Assembly: GCA_029820945.1 (NCBI GenBank)
Contig: JALGUJ010000007.1
Coordinates: 1 to 64,000, forward strand
DNA length: 64,000 bases
Direction: 5' to 3'
From: Candidatus Zipacnadia bacterium
GTDB lineage: Bacteria > Armatimonadota > Zipacnadia > Zipacnadales > UBA5352
The notes beneath the pieces were generated by a model. It worked only from the letters and a program-made list of their open reading frames with translations, searched no databases and was not told the origin of the DNA. The position numbers and the translations under genes were made by a program. Below are positions 38,210 to 48,141 of this stretch, piece by piece; within the stretch, counting starts at the first letter, position 1, and the number at the start of each line of letters is the position of its first letter.

Positions 38210-40699
38210 ATGCTCAGAGCCACTGCCCTCCCGGCCCTGACCTGCGCCCTGCTGGCGGCAGGTGTCGCCGCGCCGCAGGAAGGCCTGATCCTCCACGTCT
38301 CCATGGACGGCAACGATGCGTGGTCGGGGCGACCGGCCGTCCCCAACGATGCCGGCGACGACGGCCCCTTCGCGACTATCGCCCGCGCACGCGACGCCAT
38401 CCGCGAGCTTCGCGCCGAAGATGGCCTGGACGGGCCGGTCACCGTGCAAATCCGCGGCGGCATATACCTCATCGACGAGACGATTCGCTTCGAGCCCGAG
38501 GACTCCGGCACGGAGGACGCGCCCATCTCCTACGTGGCCTTCCCCGGCGAGCGGCCCGAGCTGGTGGGCGGCAGGCGGATCGCCGGCCTCACCCCGGGCG
38601 AGGACGGGGTGCTTCGCGTCGAGCTGCCGGAGGTCCGCGAGGCTGACTGGTACTTCCGCCAGCTCTTCGTGGACGGCGTGCGGCAGGTCCGCGCGCGCCA
38701 CCCGAACTTCGACCCCGAGCGCCCCTACCGCGGCGGCTTCCTCTACGTGCACCGCGCCCTGGGCGGCTTCGGATCCGGCGTCGGCAACATCCACAACCGT
38801 GGCGACCGCCTCGACTACATTGTGGACATCCCCGCGGACGGCGAATACGCCGTGTGGGTCCGCTACGGCGCGCATAACGAGCCGTTCGGCCGCACGAAGA
38901 TGGATGGGCGCACCGCGCTGACGGTGGATGACGACGAGCCGGTGCCACTGATGAACCTGCCGGACACAGGACGCTGGACGGCCGACACCTGGAGCAAGAC
39001 CGCGACGCTGAACGTCACTGCGGGCGAGCACCGCATCCGCTGGCAGAACCTGCAGGGCGGTGGGCTGGACCTCGACGCCTTCGCGCTCAGCGATGACCCC
39101 GACTGGACGCCCGAGGGCACGTCGCTGGCCGAGCCTGCCGAGGGCCGCCACGTGGTGGTCTTCCACGCGGAGGACTTCGTCGAGTGTGAGGGGCCGCAGA
39201 TCTCGACCAGTGGCGGCGGCAGCAAGACGCAGTTCCGCTACGCGCCGGGCGAGTTCAAGCCCTCATGGGCCGACGCGCCCGGCGCCGAGCTGCACATCTT
39301 CCAGTCGGGCTCGTGCCGCGCCTTCAAGGAGATCGTGGCCATCGAGAGCGTGGACGAGCGCCTCCGGACGGTCACGCTCTCCGGGACCGAGTGCGTTGCG
39401 GGGCTCGGGACCGGCGACCGCTACTTCGTCGAGAACATCCGCGAGGAGCTGGACGCTCCCGGCGAGTGGTACCTCGACCGCGAGGCGGGAGTGCTGTCGC
39501 TCATCCCCCCGGAGGGCTTCGGCGACGAGTCAGAGGTCATCGCGCCGGCGGTCGGGCGGCTGATCGAGTTCGCAGGCAGGGAGGATGCCCCGGTCGAGCA
39601 CATCAGGCTCTCCGGTCTGACCGTCCGCTGCACCGACTACTCTCCCGAGGACGGCTGCGGAGGCTACGGCATGGGGACTGAGGGCGTGCTGCACCTCGCC
39701 CATGCGGCCAACTGCGCGGTCGAGCACTGTACCTTCACGAACATCGGCCGCTACGCCGTCTGCCTGGCGGGCGGCGAGGGCAATCGCGTCGAGGGCTGCG
39801 ACATCTCCGAGAGCGCCGAGGGCGGCGTGCTGATCATCGGCTCGGCCCGCAACACCGTCCGCGACAACCACATCCACCACTGCGGGGCGGTCTACAAGCA
39901 CATCGGCGGAGTCGTCATCACGCAGCCGGGCAGCGACGAGAACCTCATCGCGCACAACCTCATCCATCACATGTCGCGCTACGGCATCACGATCAAGAAC
40001 GGCGGCCTGCGCAATACCATCGAGTTCAACCACGTGCACCACACGAACCTGGAGACCTACGACACCGGCGCCATCGAGGTCACTCAGCACGACCCCGAGC
40101 TTCGCTCGGGCAGCGTCATCCGCAACAACATCGTCGGCGACACGGTCGGCTGGTACGCGCAGGGACCCGACAGGTCGGTGCACCTGTCCTGGGCCATCTA
40201 CCTCGACTCCTACGCCGGCGGCTACACGGTGACCCACAACATCACCTACCGCAACTCCCACGGCGGCATCATGCTCCAGGGCGGCAAGGACAACGTGGTG
40301 ACCAACAACATCTTCGTGGAGTCGACCGTGAGCCAGATGCTGATCGCGAACTTCCGCGGCAACTCGACCGGCGAGGTGCTGGAGCGCAACGTCGTCTACT
40401 GGACGGACCCGGAGGCCGCGGCGGTGCGCACCGGGACGCTTGAGCCCGACACGATCAGCGTGGACCACAACCTCTACTGGTGCCCGGACGTGGAGGAGCT
40501 GCCCATGGCCGCACGCGGCGTGGCCTCCTTCGCCGAGTGGCAGGAGCGCGGCTACGACGTGCACTCCGTGATCGCCGACCCGCGCTTCGTCGCCCCTGAG
40601 CGCGACGACTACAGGCTACAGGCCGACTCGCCCGCCTTCACGCTCGGCTTCCGCCAGATCGACACCGGCACGGTCGGCCTGCTCACGCCCCGGCAGTGA
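38210..40699 (+). CDS. Secreted right-handed parallel beta-helix protein (pectate-lyase-like fold)
   Basis: LILHVSMDGNDAWSGRPA...DGPFATIARARDAIRELR; repeated beta-helix segments (NRVEGCDISESAEGGVLIIGSARNTVRDNHIHHCG). Confidence 0.87.
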   Translation: MLRATALPALTCALLAAGVAAPQEGLILHVSMDGNDAWSGRPAVPNDAGDDGPFATIARARDAIRELRAEDGLDGPVTVQIRGGIYLIDETIRFEPEDSGTEDAPISYVAFPGERPELVGGRRIAGLTPGEDGVLRVELPEVREADWYFRQLFVDGVRQVRARHPNFDPERPYRGGFLYVHRALGGFGSGVGNIHNRGDRLDYIVDIPADGEYAVWVRYGAHNEPFGRTKMDGRTALTVDDDEPVPLMNLPDTGRWTADTWSKTATLNVTAGEHRIRWQNLQGGGLDLDAFALSDDPDWTPEGTSLAEPAEGRHVVVFHAEDFVECEGPQISTSGGGSKTQFRYAPGEFKPSWADAPGAELHIFQSGSCRAFKEIVAIESVDERLRTVTLSGTECVAGLGTGDRYFVENIREELDAPGEWYLDREAGVLSLIPPEGFGDESEVIAPAVGRLIEFAGREDAPVEHIRLSGLTVRCTDYSPEDGCGGYGMGTEGVLHLAHAANCAVEHCTFTNIGRYAVCLAGGEGNRVEGCDISESAEGGVLIIGSARNTVRDNHIHHCGAVYKHIGGVVITQPGSDENLIAHNLIHHMSRYGITIKNGGLRNTIEFNHVHHTNLETYDTGAIEVTQHDPELRSGSVIRNNIVGDTVGWYAQGPDRSVHLSWAIYLDSYAGGYTVTHNITYRNSHGGIMLQGGKDNVVTNNIFVESTVSQMLIANFRGNSTGEVLERNVVYWTDPEAAAVRTGTLEPDTISVDHNLYWCPDVEELPMAARGVASFAEWQERGYDVHSVIADPRFVAPERDDYRLQADSPAFTLGFRQIDTGTVGLLTPRQ

Positions 40700-40750
40700 A
40701 CGCGCGGGGCGGGCATTGAACCGTCTCGTACACCCAAAGGAGGACTTCTG

Positions 40751-41839
40751 ATGGCTCTGCGTATCGGCGTTGTGGGCCTGCACCGCGGCATGGGCTTCGT
40801 GCGCGTCTTCAGCCAGCACCCGGACTGCGAGCTTGCGGCCGTCTGCGACATCCAGCCCGGACGCGCCGGAGACGTGGCCGAGGAGTTCGGCGTACCGATG
40901 CACTTCGAGGACTACTCGGAGCTGTGCCGGGCCGACATTGACGCGATCGTGGTCGCCACGCCCGCGCCGGTGCACGTGCCGCACGCGCTGGAGGCCCTGT
41001 CGGAGGGCAAGCACGTGCTCAGCGAGGTTCCGGCCGCCTACGACCTCAATCAGGCCGAGCAGCTCGCGCGCGGCGTCGAGCGCAGCGGGCTCAAGTACAT
41101 GTTCGCCGAGAACATGTGCTACTTCGCCTACATCCAGACCTACCGGCAGATGGTGCATCGCGGCGACATCGGCCGCCCCATCTACGCCGAGGGCGAGTAC
41201 GTGCACGACTGCCGCTCCCTGATGCACGGCCGCTTCGATGGGGTGACGCCGGGCTCCGAGAGCGGCCCCAACTGGCGCGCCTCCATGCCACCGATTCACT
41301 ACTGCACGCACGACCTGGGGCCCGTCCTCGAGATCCTCGACACTCGCTGCATCTCGGCCGTAGGCATGCACACGGGCAGCCACATCGCCGCCGAATGGGG
41401 CACCATCGACGCCGAGGTCGGCCTGTTCAGGTGCGAGTCGGGCGCGGTGGTGAAGATCCTGTGCGCGTTCTCGATCGCTCGCCGGCCGGCCATGCACTGG
41501 ATGGTCGTATACGGCACCGAGGGCTACCTCGAAGGCCCGCGCGGAGGCACCGGCAACCGGCACATGCTCTACACGGAGCGCACGCAGAACCTGCAGGGCC
41601 CCATGGAGCTTGCACTATCGACCTCTCACACCGGCGCGCCGCCGGAGGCCACCGCCGGCGGTCACGGGACATCCGAGTACTACATGTGCAACGACTTCGC
41701 GCGCTGCATCCTCGACGACACCCAGCCGCCCATCGACGTCTACCGTGGGCTGGACTACTCCGTCCCCGGCATCTGCGCGCACATCTCGGCCGAGAGCGGC
41801 GGCAAGCCGGTCGAGGTCCCCGACTTCAGACGGGATTGA
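40751..41839 (+). CDS. Gfo/Idh/MocA family oxidoreductase
   Basis: LRIGVVGLHRGMGFVRVFSQHPDCELAAVCDIQ; VVATPAPVHVPHALEALSEGKHVLSEVPAA. Confidence 0.92.
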   Translation: MALRIGVVGLHRGMGFVRVFSQHPDCELAAVCDIQPGRAGDVAEEFGVPMHFEDYSELCRADIDAIVVATPAPVHVPHALEALSEGKHVLSEVPAAYDLNQAEQLARGVERSGLKYMFAENMCYFAYIQTYRQMVHRGDIGRPIYAEGEYVHDCRSLMHGRFDGVTPGSESGPNWRASMPPIHYCTHDLGPVLEILDTRCISAVGMHTGSHIAAEWGTIDAEVGLFRCESGAVVKILCAFSIARRPAMHWMVVYGTEGYLEGPRGGTGNRHMLYTERTQNLQGPMELALSTSHTGAPPEATAGGHGTSEYYMCNDFARCILDDTQPPIDVYRGLDYSVPGICAHISAESGGKPVEVPDFRRD

Positions 41840-41942
41840 CACACAACCTTAACTTTCGCGAGCAGGATACTCACGGCGCCCGAATGAATCTCAACAAGGA
41901 CGTCGTTGATTCGTGTTCGCACTCTCGCAAGGAGGCGATGTG

Positions 41943-42551
41943 ATGTTCCATCGCGACCGTGGCTTCACCCTCATCGAGCTTCTCGTTGTCATCGCGATCA
42001 TCGCGATACTGGCCGCGATCCTGTTCCCCGTCTTCGCACGCGCCCGCGAGAAGGCGCGACAGTCCAGTTGTCTGAGTAACCTCAAACAGATCGGCGTCGC
42101 GACGTTGATGTACGCCCAGGACTATGACGAGACGCTGCCGCGGTACTACCATTCTGGCGGCGTCAACTACACCGCGCAGGTCTCGATCCAACCGTACATG
42201 AAGAACGAGCAGATCTGGGTCTGCCCCTCGGGCTGGGATAATTTCCATTACTACTGGGACGCCGGTTACCCCGGCGCCCCGGCGGAGATCCCGGGATCTT
42301 ATGGCTACAACCACCGCCTGAACTCGCGACTGCTGGCGGAGCTTACGAGAGCCCCGGAGACGGGGGTTTGGGCCGACGCCAGAAAGCGATACACGATCCT
42401 CCACGAGAACGGCCGGTACCGCACCATCGACCGGCACAATGGTGGCGGGAACATGACGTACGCCGACGGTCACGCCAAGTGGCAGAACGCGGACTACCTG
42501 ATGTGCGGCGCCCAGGTCCCACAGGGCACCGCGCCCTGGGACATCCTCTGA
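41943..42551 (+). CDS. Type II secretion-like pseudopilin, DUF1559 family (H-X9-DG)
   Basis: [59 protein letters not shown]. Confidence 0.95.
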   Translation: MFHRDRGFTLIELLVVIAIIAILAAILFPVFARAREKARQSSCLSNLKQIGVATLMYAQDYDETLPRYYHSGGVNYTAQVSIQPYMKNEQIWVCPSGWDNFHYYWDAGYPGAPAEIPGSYGYNHRLNSRLLAELTRAPETGVWADARKRYTILHENGRYRTIDRHNGGGNMTYADGHAKWQNADYLMCGAQVPQGTAPWDIL

Positions 42552-42972
42552 CCTGCGTCTGCGTGACTCTGCCGGACGCGCGCACGTAGAGTACGCGTAG
42601 TGCTGGCCGTCCTCCGCACGCCCCGTCAATGAAGCCCAGCGGCGAGGGCGCGAGGCAGGGGGTGCAGCAGACAGCACAAATGCACGCAGTGTACTCTGCG
42701 CCGCCGCCCCGCCTTCCGGCAGCGTGGTCGCCCGTCTCGGCACCGGGCTGGCCACTCTGGGCCTTCACCTCGGCGTAGGTCAGACGGCCTCGCTCCTCCC
42801 ATGGCCCGTCGGGGAAGGAGTATGGCTGGGGCCGGAAGGCGTTACCGATCTCGAGTTCCTGACCGAGAGCGGCAAGCTGCAGAAGCGCCGGCTCGCGAGG
42901 AAGAAGCCGATGACGTAGTGGCCCGGCCGCACGCGAGCAAGCCGGCTTCGTGGTCGCGAATCGTGCCCTCTT

Positions 42973-43959
42973 TCATGGCCCTTCCATGGGCATCTCCACC
43001 CACTCCCCCTGATCCGCGGACCGGTACGCCGCCCGGAGGATCTCCACCGACTTCCGGCCCTCCGCCGCCGGACAGGCGGGCTCGCGCTCACCGCGAATGC
43101 AGCCCACTATGTCCTCGACGATGTTCGAGGGCCAGTCGGGCAGCGGTTCCTCATCCTCATCAAGCGTCCAGTCGGCCAGCTTCTCGTTCTCGAGCAGCGC
43201 CGCGCCGCCGGTTCCGTGGAAGCCGACGCGAGTGATCTGTGCGCTGCCCGAGTACGTCGTGGTGGTCACGATGGAGCCGCGCGCGCCGCTGTCGAACTCC
43301 AGCATCGCCATGGCCAGGTCCTCGGTGGCGCAGTTGTCATGCGCGAGCACCCCGTAGTGGCCGCAGACGCGCTTCACGCCGCCCATGACCCACTGCACGA
43401 GATCGACCTGGTGGATGCCCTGGTTCGCCATGGAGCCGCCGCCGTCGAGCTCCCAGGTGCCGCGCCAGCCGGCGTAGTACTCCTCGGTGCGGTACCACTT
43501 CATCTCGATGGTCGCCAGCAGCGGCCTCCCGAACCGGCCCTGCGCCATGGCGCGCTGGATGCGCCGCGGCTCGTCCTCGTAGCGCCTGCCGAAGTCCACG
43601 GCGTAGATCAGCCCCGTCTCCTTGGCGACGGCCACCGCCTCGTCGATGACGTCCAGGCGCACGTCCATGGGCTTGGTGGTCACGGCGTGCTTGCCCCGCC
43701 TCATGCACTCGGCGGCCATCTCCGCGTGCATGCCGCTGGGGGTCATCACCAGAACACAGTCAATGTCCTCCCGCTCGGCCATCTCCAGGTAATCGGTGTG
43801 CGCGTCGCAGCCCATCTCCTCGGCGAATGGGCCGAGGCGGTCCTCATCCACGTCACAGACCGCAACGAGCTCCGCGTCGGGGCACTCCGCCGCCATCTTC
43901 GCCCGGCTGCGGCCCACGCCGAGGCCGATCACTCCGAAGCCGACTGGGCCGTCACTCAT
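42973..43959 (-). CDS. Gfo/Idh/MocA family oxidoreductase
   Basis: VGFGVIGLGVGRSRAKMAAECPDAELVAVCDVDEDR; start at 43959. Confidence 0.92.
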   Translation of the reverse strand: MSDGPVGFGVIGLGVGRSRAKMAAECPDAELVAVCDVDEDRLGPFAEEMGCDAHTDYLEMAEREDIDCVLVMTPSGMHAEMAAECMRRGKHAVTTKPMDVRLDVIDEAVAVAKETGLIYAVDFGRRYEDEPRRIQRAMAQGRFGRPLLATIEMKWYRTEEYYAGWRGTWELDGGGSMANQGIHQVDLVQWVMGGVKRVCGHYGVLAHDNCATEDLAMAMLEFDSGARGSIVTTTTYSGSAQITRVGFHGTGGAALLENEKLADWTLDEDEEPLPDWPSNIVEDIVGCIRGEREPACPAAEGRKSVEILRAAYRSADQGEWVEMPMEGP

Positions 43960-44179
43960 GGTAGATCGCTCCCTCCGGTGCGCTGCTTGCGGCGCCCCCT
44001 TCGCCACCGCCCTACCGCACACCTTGCGGGGCGCAAGCGCGCGTGGGGCCCCGTACCGCCGGCGACCTGCCCGCCGGGCGCCACGCTGGAACGCCCGGGA
44101 CGTCGGCGTCACCAAGGGATTGCCGACGGCGGCGGTGAAGAGTTCCCGCCACAGTGCTGCCGGGTAGGAGGCGTCGCCG

Positions 44180-45010
44180 ATGGAGACGCGGCTGAGCCGA
44201 CGGGAGTTCCTGCGCATCGCCGGGGCTGGTGCCGCCGGGCTGGCGTTCGCGGCCTCGGCGGGGGCGGACGCGTGGTCACGCGCGCCCGAGTACGTCTTCG
44301 CGGTGATCGCCGACCCGCACCTGCGCGAGGACCGCGAGGGCGAGCCAACGGGCGTGGACAAGTTCCGCGCCGTGCTGGCGCGCCTGGACGCCACCGGGGC
44401 CGATCCGGAGTTCGCTCTGGTACCGGGCGACATCCATCCGGAAAAGCTCGAGCCGCTGCTGCCGGAGATCGCGTTGCCGCTGCACGCGATCGCCGGCAAC
44501 CACGAGACCGTGGCGCACCGGGCGCAACTGCGCGCCATGTTCCCGGCCGACTTCGGCGAGCGCGACTTCTACGCCTTCGAGCGCGGCGACGACCTGTTCA
44601 TCGCCCTGTGCACCGCGATCCCTGGCGACCACGTGGGCCACTTCCAGTCGCAGTTCATCACCCCGCACCTCGAGCAGCTCACGTGGCTGCAGGAGTTGCT
44701 CTCGCGTCGCGGGGAGTTCCGGCACGTGTTCGTCTACGGCCACGTCCCCCCCGGGCCTGGCGCCGTCGCGGGCACCATGTTCCTCGCGCGCAACGACGCC
44801 CTGTGGCTCGAGGCGCTGGTGCGGCGGACCGGCCCGACGGCGCTCTTCTTCGGCCACCGACATGTGCAGGCCGACTTCCAGTTCGGTGGTGCGCCGCTGT
44901 TCGGGGTGCGCTCGTGCAACTGGAACTCGCGTGGACAGCCGATCGGCGCGCTGCTGGTCGCGGTGTTCACGGACGGCTTCGAGGCGCAGTTCGTGCCGAC
45001 TGAGGAATGA
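44180..45010 (+). CDS. Tat-exported calcineurin-like metallophosphoesterase
   Basis: Twin-arginine LSRREFLRIAGAGAAGLAFAASAGADA; FAVIADPHLRED, GDIHPEKL, AIAGNHE, GHVPPGP, FGHRHVQ. Confidence 0.9.
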   Translation: METRLSRREFLRIAGAGAAGLAFAASAGADAWSRAPEYVFAVIADPHLREDREGEPTGVDKFRAVLARLDATGADPEFALVPGDIHPEKLEPLLPEIALPLHAIAGNHETVAHRAQLRAMFPADFGERDFYAFERGDDLFIALCTAIPGDHVGHFQSQFITPHLEQLTWLQELLSRRGEFRHVFVYGHVPPGPGAVAGTMFLARNDALWLEALVRRTGPTALFFGHRHVQADFQFGGAPLFGVRSCNWNSRGQPIGALLVAVFTDGFEAQFVPTEE

Positions 45011-45039
45011 CCGCGCGGCGCGCCCGGCGCGCCACCACC

Positions 45040-45541
45040 CGCGCGGCCCCAGCAGGCGGGCGTTGATCACCACGATCGTCGTCCTCGTGGACGTGAGGAT
45101 GACGCGCACGGTCGGGCCGAGGACCACCCCGTGCCCGCCGGTGCGCCCGCGGCCAGCGGGATCGCGAAGACGCTGTGGCCGGTCGCGCACGCGAGGTCCT
45201 GCACCATCTTGCTCCAGGTAGCCTGGAGCAGGTCCAGCATGTCCGTCACGGTCCGCGGATCATTGCTGACCAGCACGGGGTGCGCGAACTTGATGGGCAC
45301 GTCGAGGTGCGCCCCGATGGCGATGCCGGCCTCCTCCTGACCCGCGCCAGCGCATCGCCGCCGCCATCCACCATGCCCAGCATCAGCCGGCGGCCCTGGA
45401 GCTCCCTGATCCGGGCCGGCTTCTCGTCTGGCAGCACCTCAGCGAAGTGCTCGTCCGGCCCCAGCTCCTACGCGAGCCACTGCGCGGCCTCCTGGTTCCG
45501 GCCGGTGAGCGCTACGCCGGCAACAGCGACTGTAGTCGAGT
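45040..45541 (-). pseudogene. Decayed C-terminal fragment of a P1B-type (heavy-metal) P-type ATPase
   Basis: Across three frame segments: TVAVAGVALTGRNQEAAQWLA*ELGPDEHFAEVLPDEKPARIRELQGRRLMLGMVDGGGDALARV / QEEAGIAIGAHLDVPIKFAHPVLVSNDPRTVTDMLDLLQATWSKMVQDLACATGHSVFAIPLAAGAPAGTG / VVLGPTVRVILTSTRTTIVVINARLLGP; colinear with the P1B HAD/C-terminal region. Confidence 0.8.
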
Positions 45542-45618
45542 TGACCGAAGCGAACGCACGACCAACCTGATCTGGGGATCAACTCATGAGCCTGCTGCAG
45601 GAGGCGCCAGCTGGCTGC

Positions 45619-46032
45619 TCAGTGCGTCCGGCCGGTAAGCTGGCGCTTCAGCCTGCGGTAGCGCTTCTTGCCCGGGTCAAGCTCGATGGCGCGCTCCACG
45701 GCGGACAGCGCTCGCTCGGGCCGGCCGAGCCGCGCGAGGCAGACGCCGAGGTTGGCATGCGCGTCGGCGAACTCGGGCGCCATCTCGATGACCCTCTGGA
45801 ACTGCTCGGCCGCGGCGCCCCACTTCCGCTCGTACATGCGCGCCAGCCCGAGGTCGTAGCGGGCGGAGGCATCCTCGGGGTGCTCGAGCACCTGGCTCTC
45901 GTACTCTCGCGCCATCTCGTGGATCGCCGCTGAGGTGGCCGCTTCGTGTTCCTCCGCCAGGCTGGCGCCGCACTCCGGGCAGAACTTAGCGTGCGCCGCC
46001 GCTTCCGTCCCGCAGATCGGGCAGAGAGGCAT
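45619..46032 (-). CDS. Zinc-ribbon plus TPR protein
   Basis: MPLCPICGTEAAAHAKFCPECGASL; ASARYDLGLARMYERKWGAAAEQFQRVIEMAPEFADAHANLGVCLARLG. Confidence 0.85.
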   Translation of the reverse strand: MPLCPICGTEAAAHAKFCPECGASLAEEHEAATSAAIHEMAREYESQVLEHPEDASARYDLGLARMYERKWGAAAEQFQRVIEMAPEFADAHANLGVCLARLGRPERALSAVERAIELDPGKKRYRRLKRQLTGRTH

Positions 46033-46180
46033 GTCGGGCCTCCACACGTGAGCCGTGATCCGCTGGTGGCACTGCGCCGCCACGGGTGTCTTCGACGAGC
46101 ACAGGCGCGTCTCCTGCGGCTGCCCGTGTTGCGGGAAGGCGCGCTGAGCGTCGGCGGCGAACCCTTGGCGTGAGGGTACC

Positions 46181-47878
46181 ATGGCTGACCAGACAGAGGA
46201 CGAGCAGGTCGTTCGCATCGGTCCGTACCTGGTCCAGGACGTCGTCGGCTCGGGGCCGCACGGCACGGTGTACGCGGTGTTGCACGAGGAGAAGCGCCAC
46301 CGGCTGACCCTCAAGCGGCTCCATGAGCCCGCGCGCAAGGGACTGGGCAGGACGTTCAACCGCATCGCCAGCGTCGTGGTCGCGCTCAGCCACCCGGCCA
46401 TCGCGGACGTCGGCCACATCGTCATGCACGGCGACCACGTCGCCATCATCGGCGACCTGGTGGATGGCAGACCGCTGTCGCAGGTGCTGGCCGAGGACGG
46501 GCCCCTCACCCCCCTTGACACGGTCGGCCTCGCCAAGCAGATCTGCGCGGGACTCATGTACGCCCACCAGCGCTGTGTCTATCACACCAGCCTGCGGCCT
46601 GAGAACGTGTTCCTGCTCCCCGACGGCGGGGTGCGCATCACGGACTTCGCGATCGCCGCGCTCTACGGCCAGTCGGTGCGGCGGCGCCCGCACTACACCG
46701 CCCATCACGAGGTCTACTTCGCCCCCGAGTTCCGCGAGAGCGGGGTCATCCACGCCCTCTCGGACGTCTACAGCCTCGGGGTGCTGCTCTACGCCATGCT
46801 CCTGGGTGGGCTGCCGGTGGCCCGCCGTAGCGCGCGCGGTGGCCGCTTCTCCTACCTGGAGATCGGCGACCAGGCGGCCGTGGACATCGACGACCTGGTG
46901 CTGAGCGCCGATGCCCTCCCAGAGGCCACGCCGCCGACGCTGAGAGGCCTGATCGCCGCGTCAATGGCGCCCGAGGTGTCGCGCCGGCCGGGCAGCGTCA
47001 ACGAGTTCGCCGACGCGCTGCGCGAGGTGCGGAGCCCCCTCGTGCGATCGCGGCCAGAGGCCCGGGAGCAGCGTCGGGAAGGTCGAACTCTGCCCCGCGC
47101 GCCGGGCCCGAGAGTCCGGGTCTGCAGCGCCTGCGGCCGGCCCGTGTCCCCGGCGGGCCGCGTCTGTCTCGCCTGCGGACTCGTCCTGCGCGAGGCCACG
47201 GAGGAGAGCGGGGCGGTGGACTACTTCCACCGGCACGCGCGGCGCCTGCTGGCCAAGCACGACCTCGGCGGTGCAGAGAAGGCCTACCGGCGGGCGCTCG
47301 AGCGACACCCTCGCGAGGCCGCCCTGCACAATGAGCTGGGCGACGTGCTCGCGGTAGGCAACCGCTTCGACGAGGCGGTCGAGGAGTACCGCCAGGCCGT
47401 CCGACTCGATGCGCGCGATGACGATGCCTGGCATGATCTCGGCGTGTCGCTGGCCGCGCTGAACCGGCGGGGCGAGGCCCGTGAGGCGCTTGAGCGCGCG
47501 GCCAAGCTGACGAACCGTGACGAGGTGCGGCTCTCCGCAATGCTGCACCTGGGCACCATCGCCGCCGATGAGGGCCGGCTGCGCGAGGCGGCCCAGGTCT
47601 GGGAGGACGTGCTGCAGGAGGACCCGGGCCTCATCCCCGTCAGGATGGCGCTGGCCTCATCCTACGCCTCGCTGAGCCAGTACGAGCGCGCGGAGGAGCA
47701 TCTGCGCGCGGTGCTGTCCATCGAGCCCGGGCGGCGCGAGGCCCAGAACCTGCTCGCCCGGGTGCAGGAGCGGGCGCAGCTCGAACGCGAGGACGTGGAC
47801 ACCGGCTTCGGCCTCATCGACGACATGCGTGGGGGGACGACCTACATCGGCCCCGGCTTCAACTGGACCCGGCTCTGA
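46181..47878 (+). CDS. Ser/Thr kinase-like protein (predicted pseudokinase) with zinc ribbon and TPRs
   Basis: GSGPHGTVY, LTLKRLH, HTSLRPENV (HRD altered), ITDFAIA (DFG altered), YFAPEF; CSACGRPVSPAGRVCLACGL; TPR region. Confidence 0.88.
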   Translation: MADQTEDEQVVRIGPYLVQDVVGSGPHGTVYAVLHEEKRHRLTLKRLHEPARKGLGRTFNRIASVVVALSHPAIADVGHIVMHGDHVAIIGDLVDGRPLSQVLAEDGPLTPLDTVGLAKQICAGLMYAHQRCVYHTSLRPENVFLLPDGGVRITDFAIAALYGQSVRRRPHYTAHHEVYFAPEFRESGVIHALSDVYSLGVLLYAMLLGGLPVARRSARGGRFSYLEIGDQAAVDIDDLVLSADALPEATPPTLRGLIAASMAPEVSRRPGSVNEFADALREVRSPLVRSRPEAREQRREGRTLPRAPGPRVRVCSACGRPVSPAGRVCLACGLVLREATEESGAVDYFHRHARRLLAKHDLGGAEKAYRRALERHPREAALHNELGDVLAVGNRFDEAVEEYRQAVRLDARDDDAWHDLGVSLAALNRRGEAREALERAAKLTNRDEVRLSAMLHLGTIAADEGRLREAAQVWEDVLQEDPGLIPVRMALASSYASLSQYERAEEHLRAVLSIEPGRREAQNLLARVQERAQLEREDVDTGFGLIDDMRGGTTYIGPGFNWTRL

Positions 47879-47996
47879 GCGCCGGGTCCTCCCTCCTCGG
47901 CTGAACACCAGCCCGGTTCGGAGCGTCGAGTGGAGCATTCACCTGCGCATCCCCCCGGGCCTCTGTGCGGCCGAGCTTCGGGGTCAGCCGGCCATC

Positions 47997-48025
47997 TTGC
48001 CACCGGCCGCGCCACGGCCTATAAT
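47997..48025 (+). promoter_or_regulatory. Sigma-70-like promoter for the ABC transporter
   Basis: TTGCCA - 17 bp - TATAAT. Confidence 0.75.
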
Positions 48026-48141
48026 CCCGGTGCGATACCGCTGGGGACGGGGGGCCACGGACGGACTCCTCACCATCGGGCCATCGCCCTGATCCACACC
48101 GTAGGCCCAAGCGGCCCCGCACGAGGCAGGAGAGGCACCGA

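Noticed and set aside
41836-41871. TTGACA ... GATACT before the second pseudopilin
   Set aside because: Spacer is about 24 bp, too long for a sigma-70 promoter.
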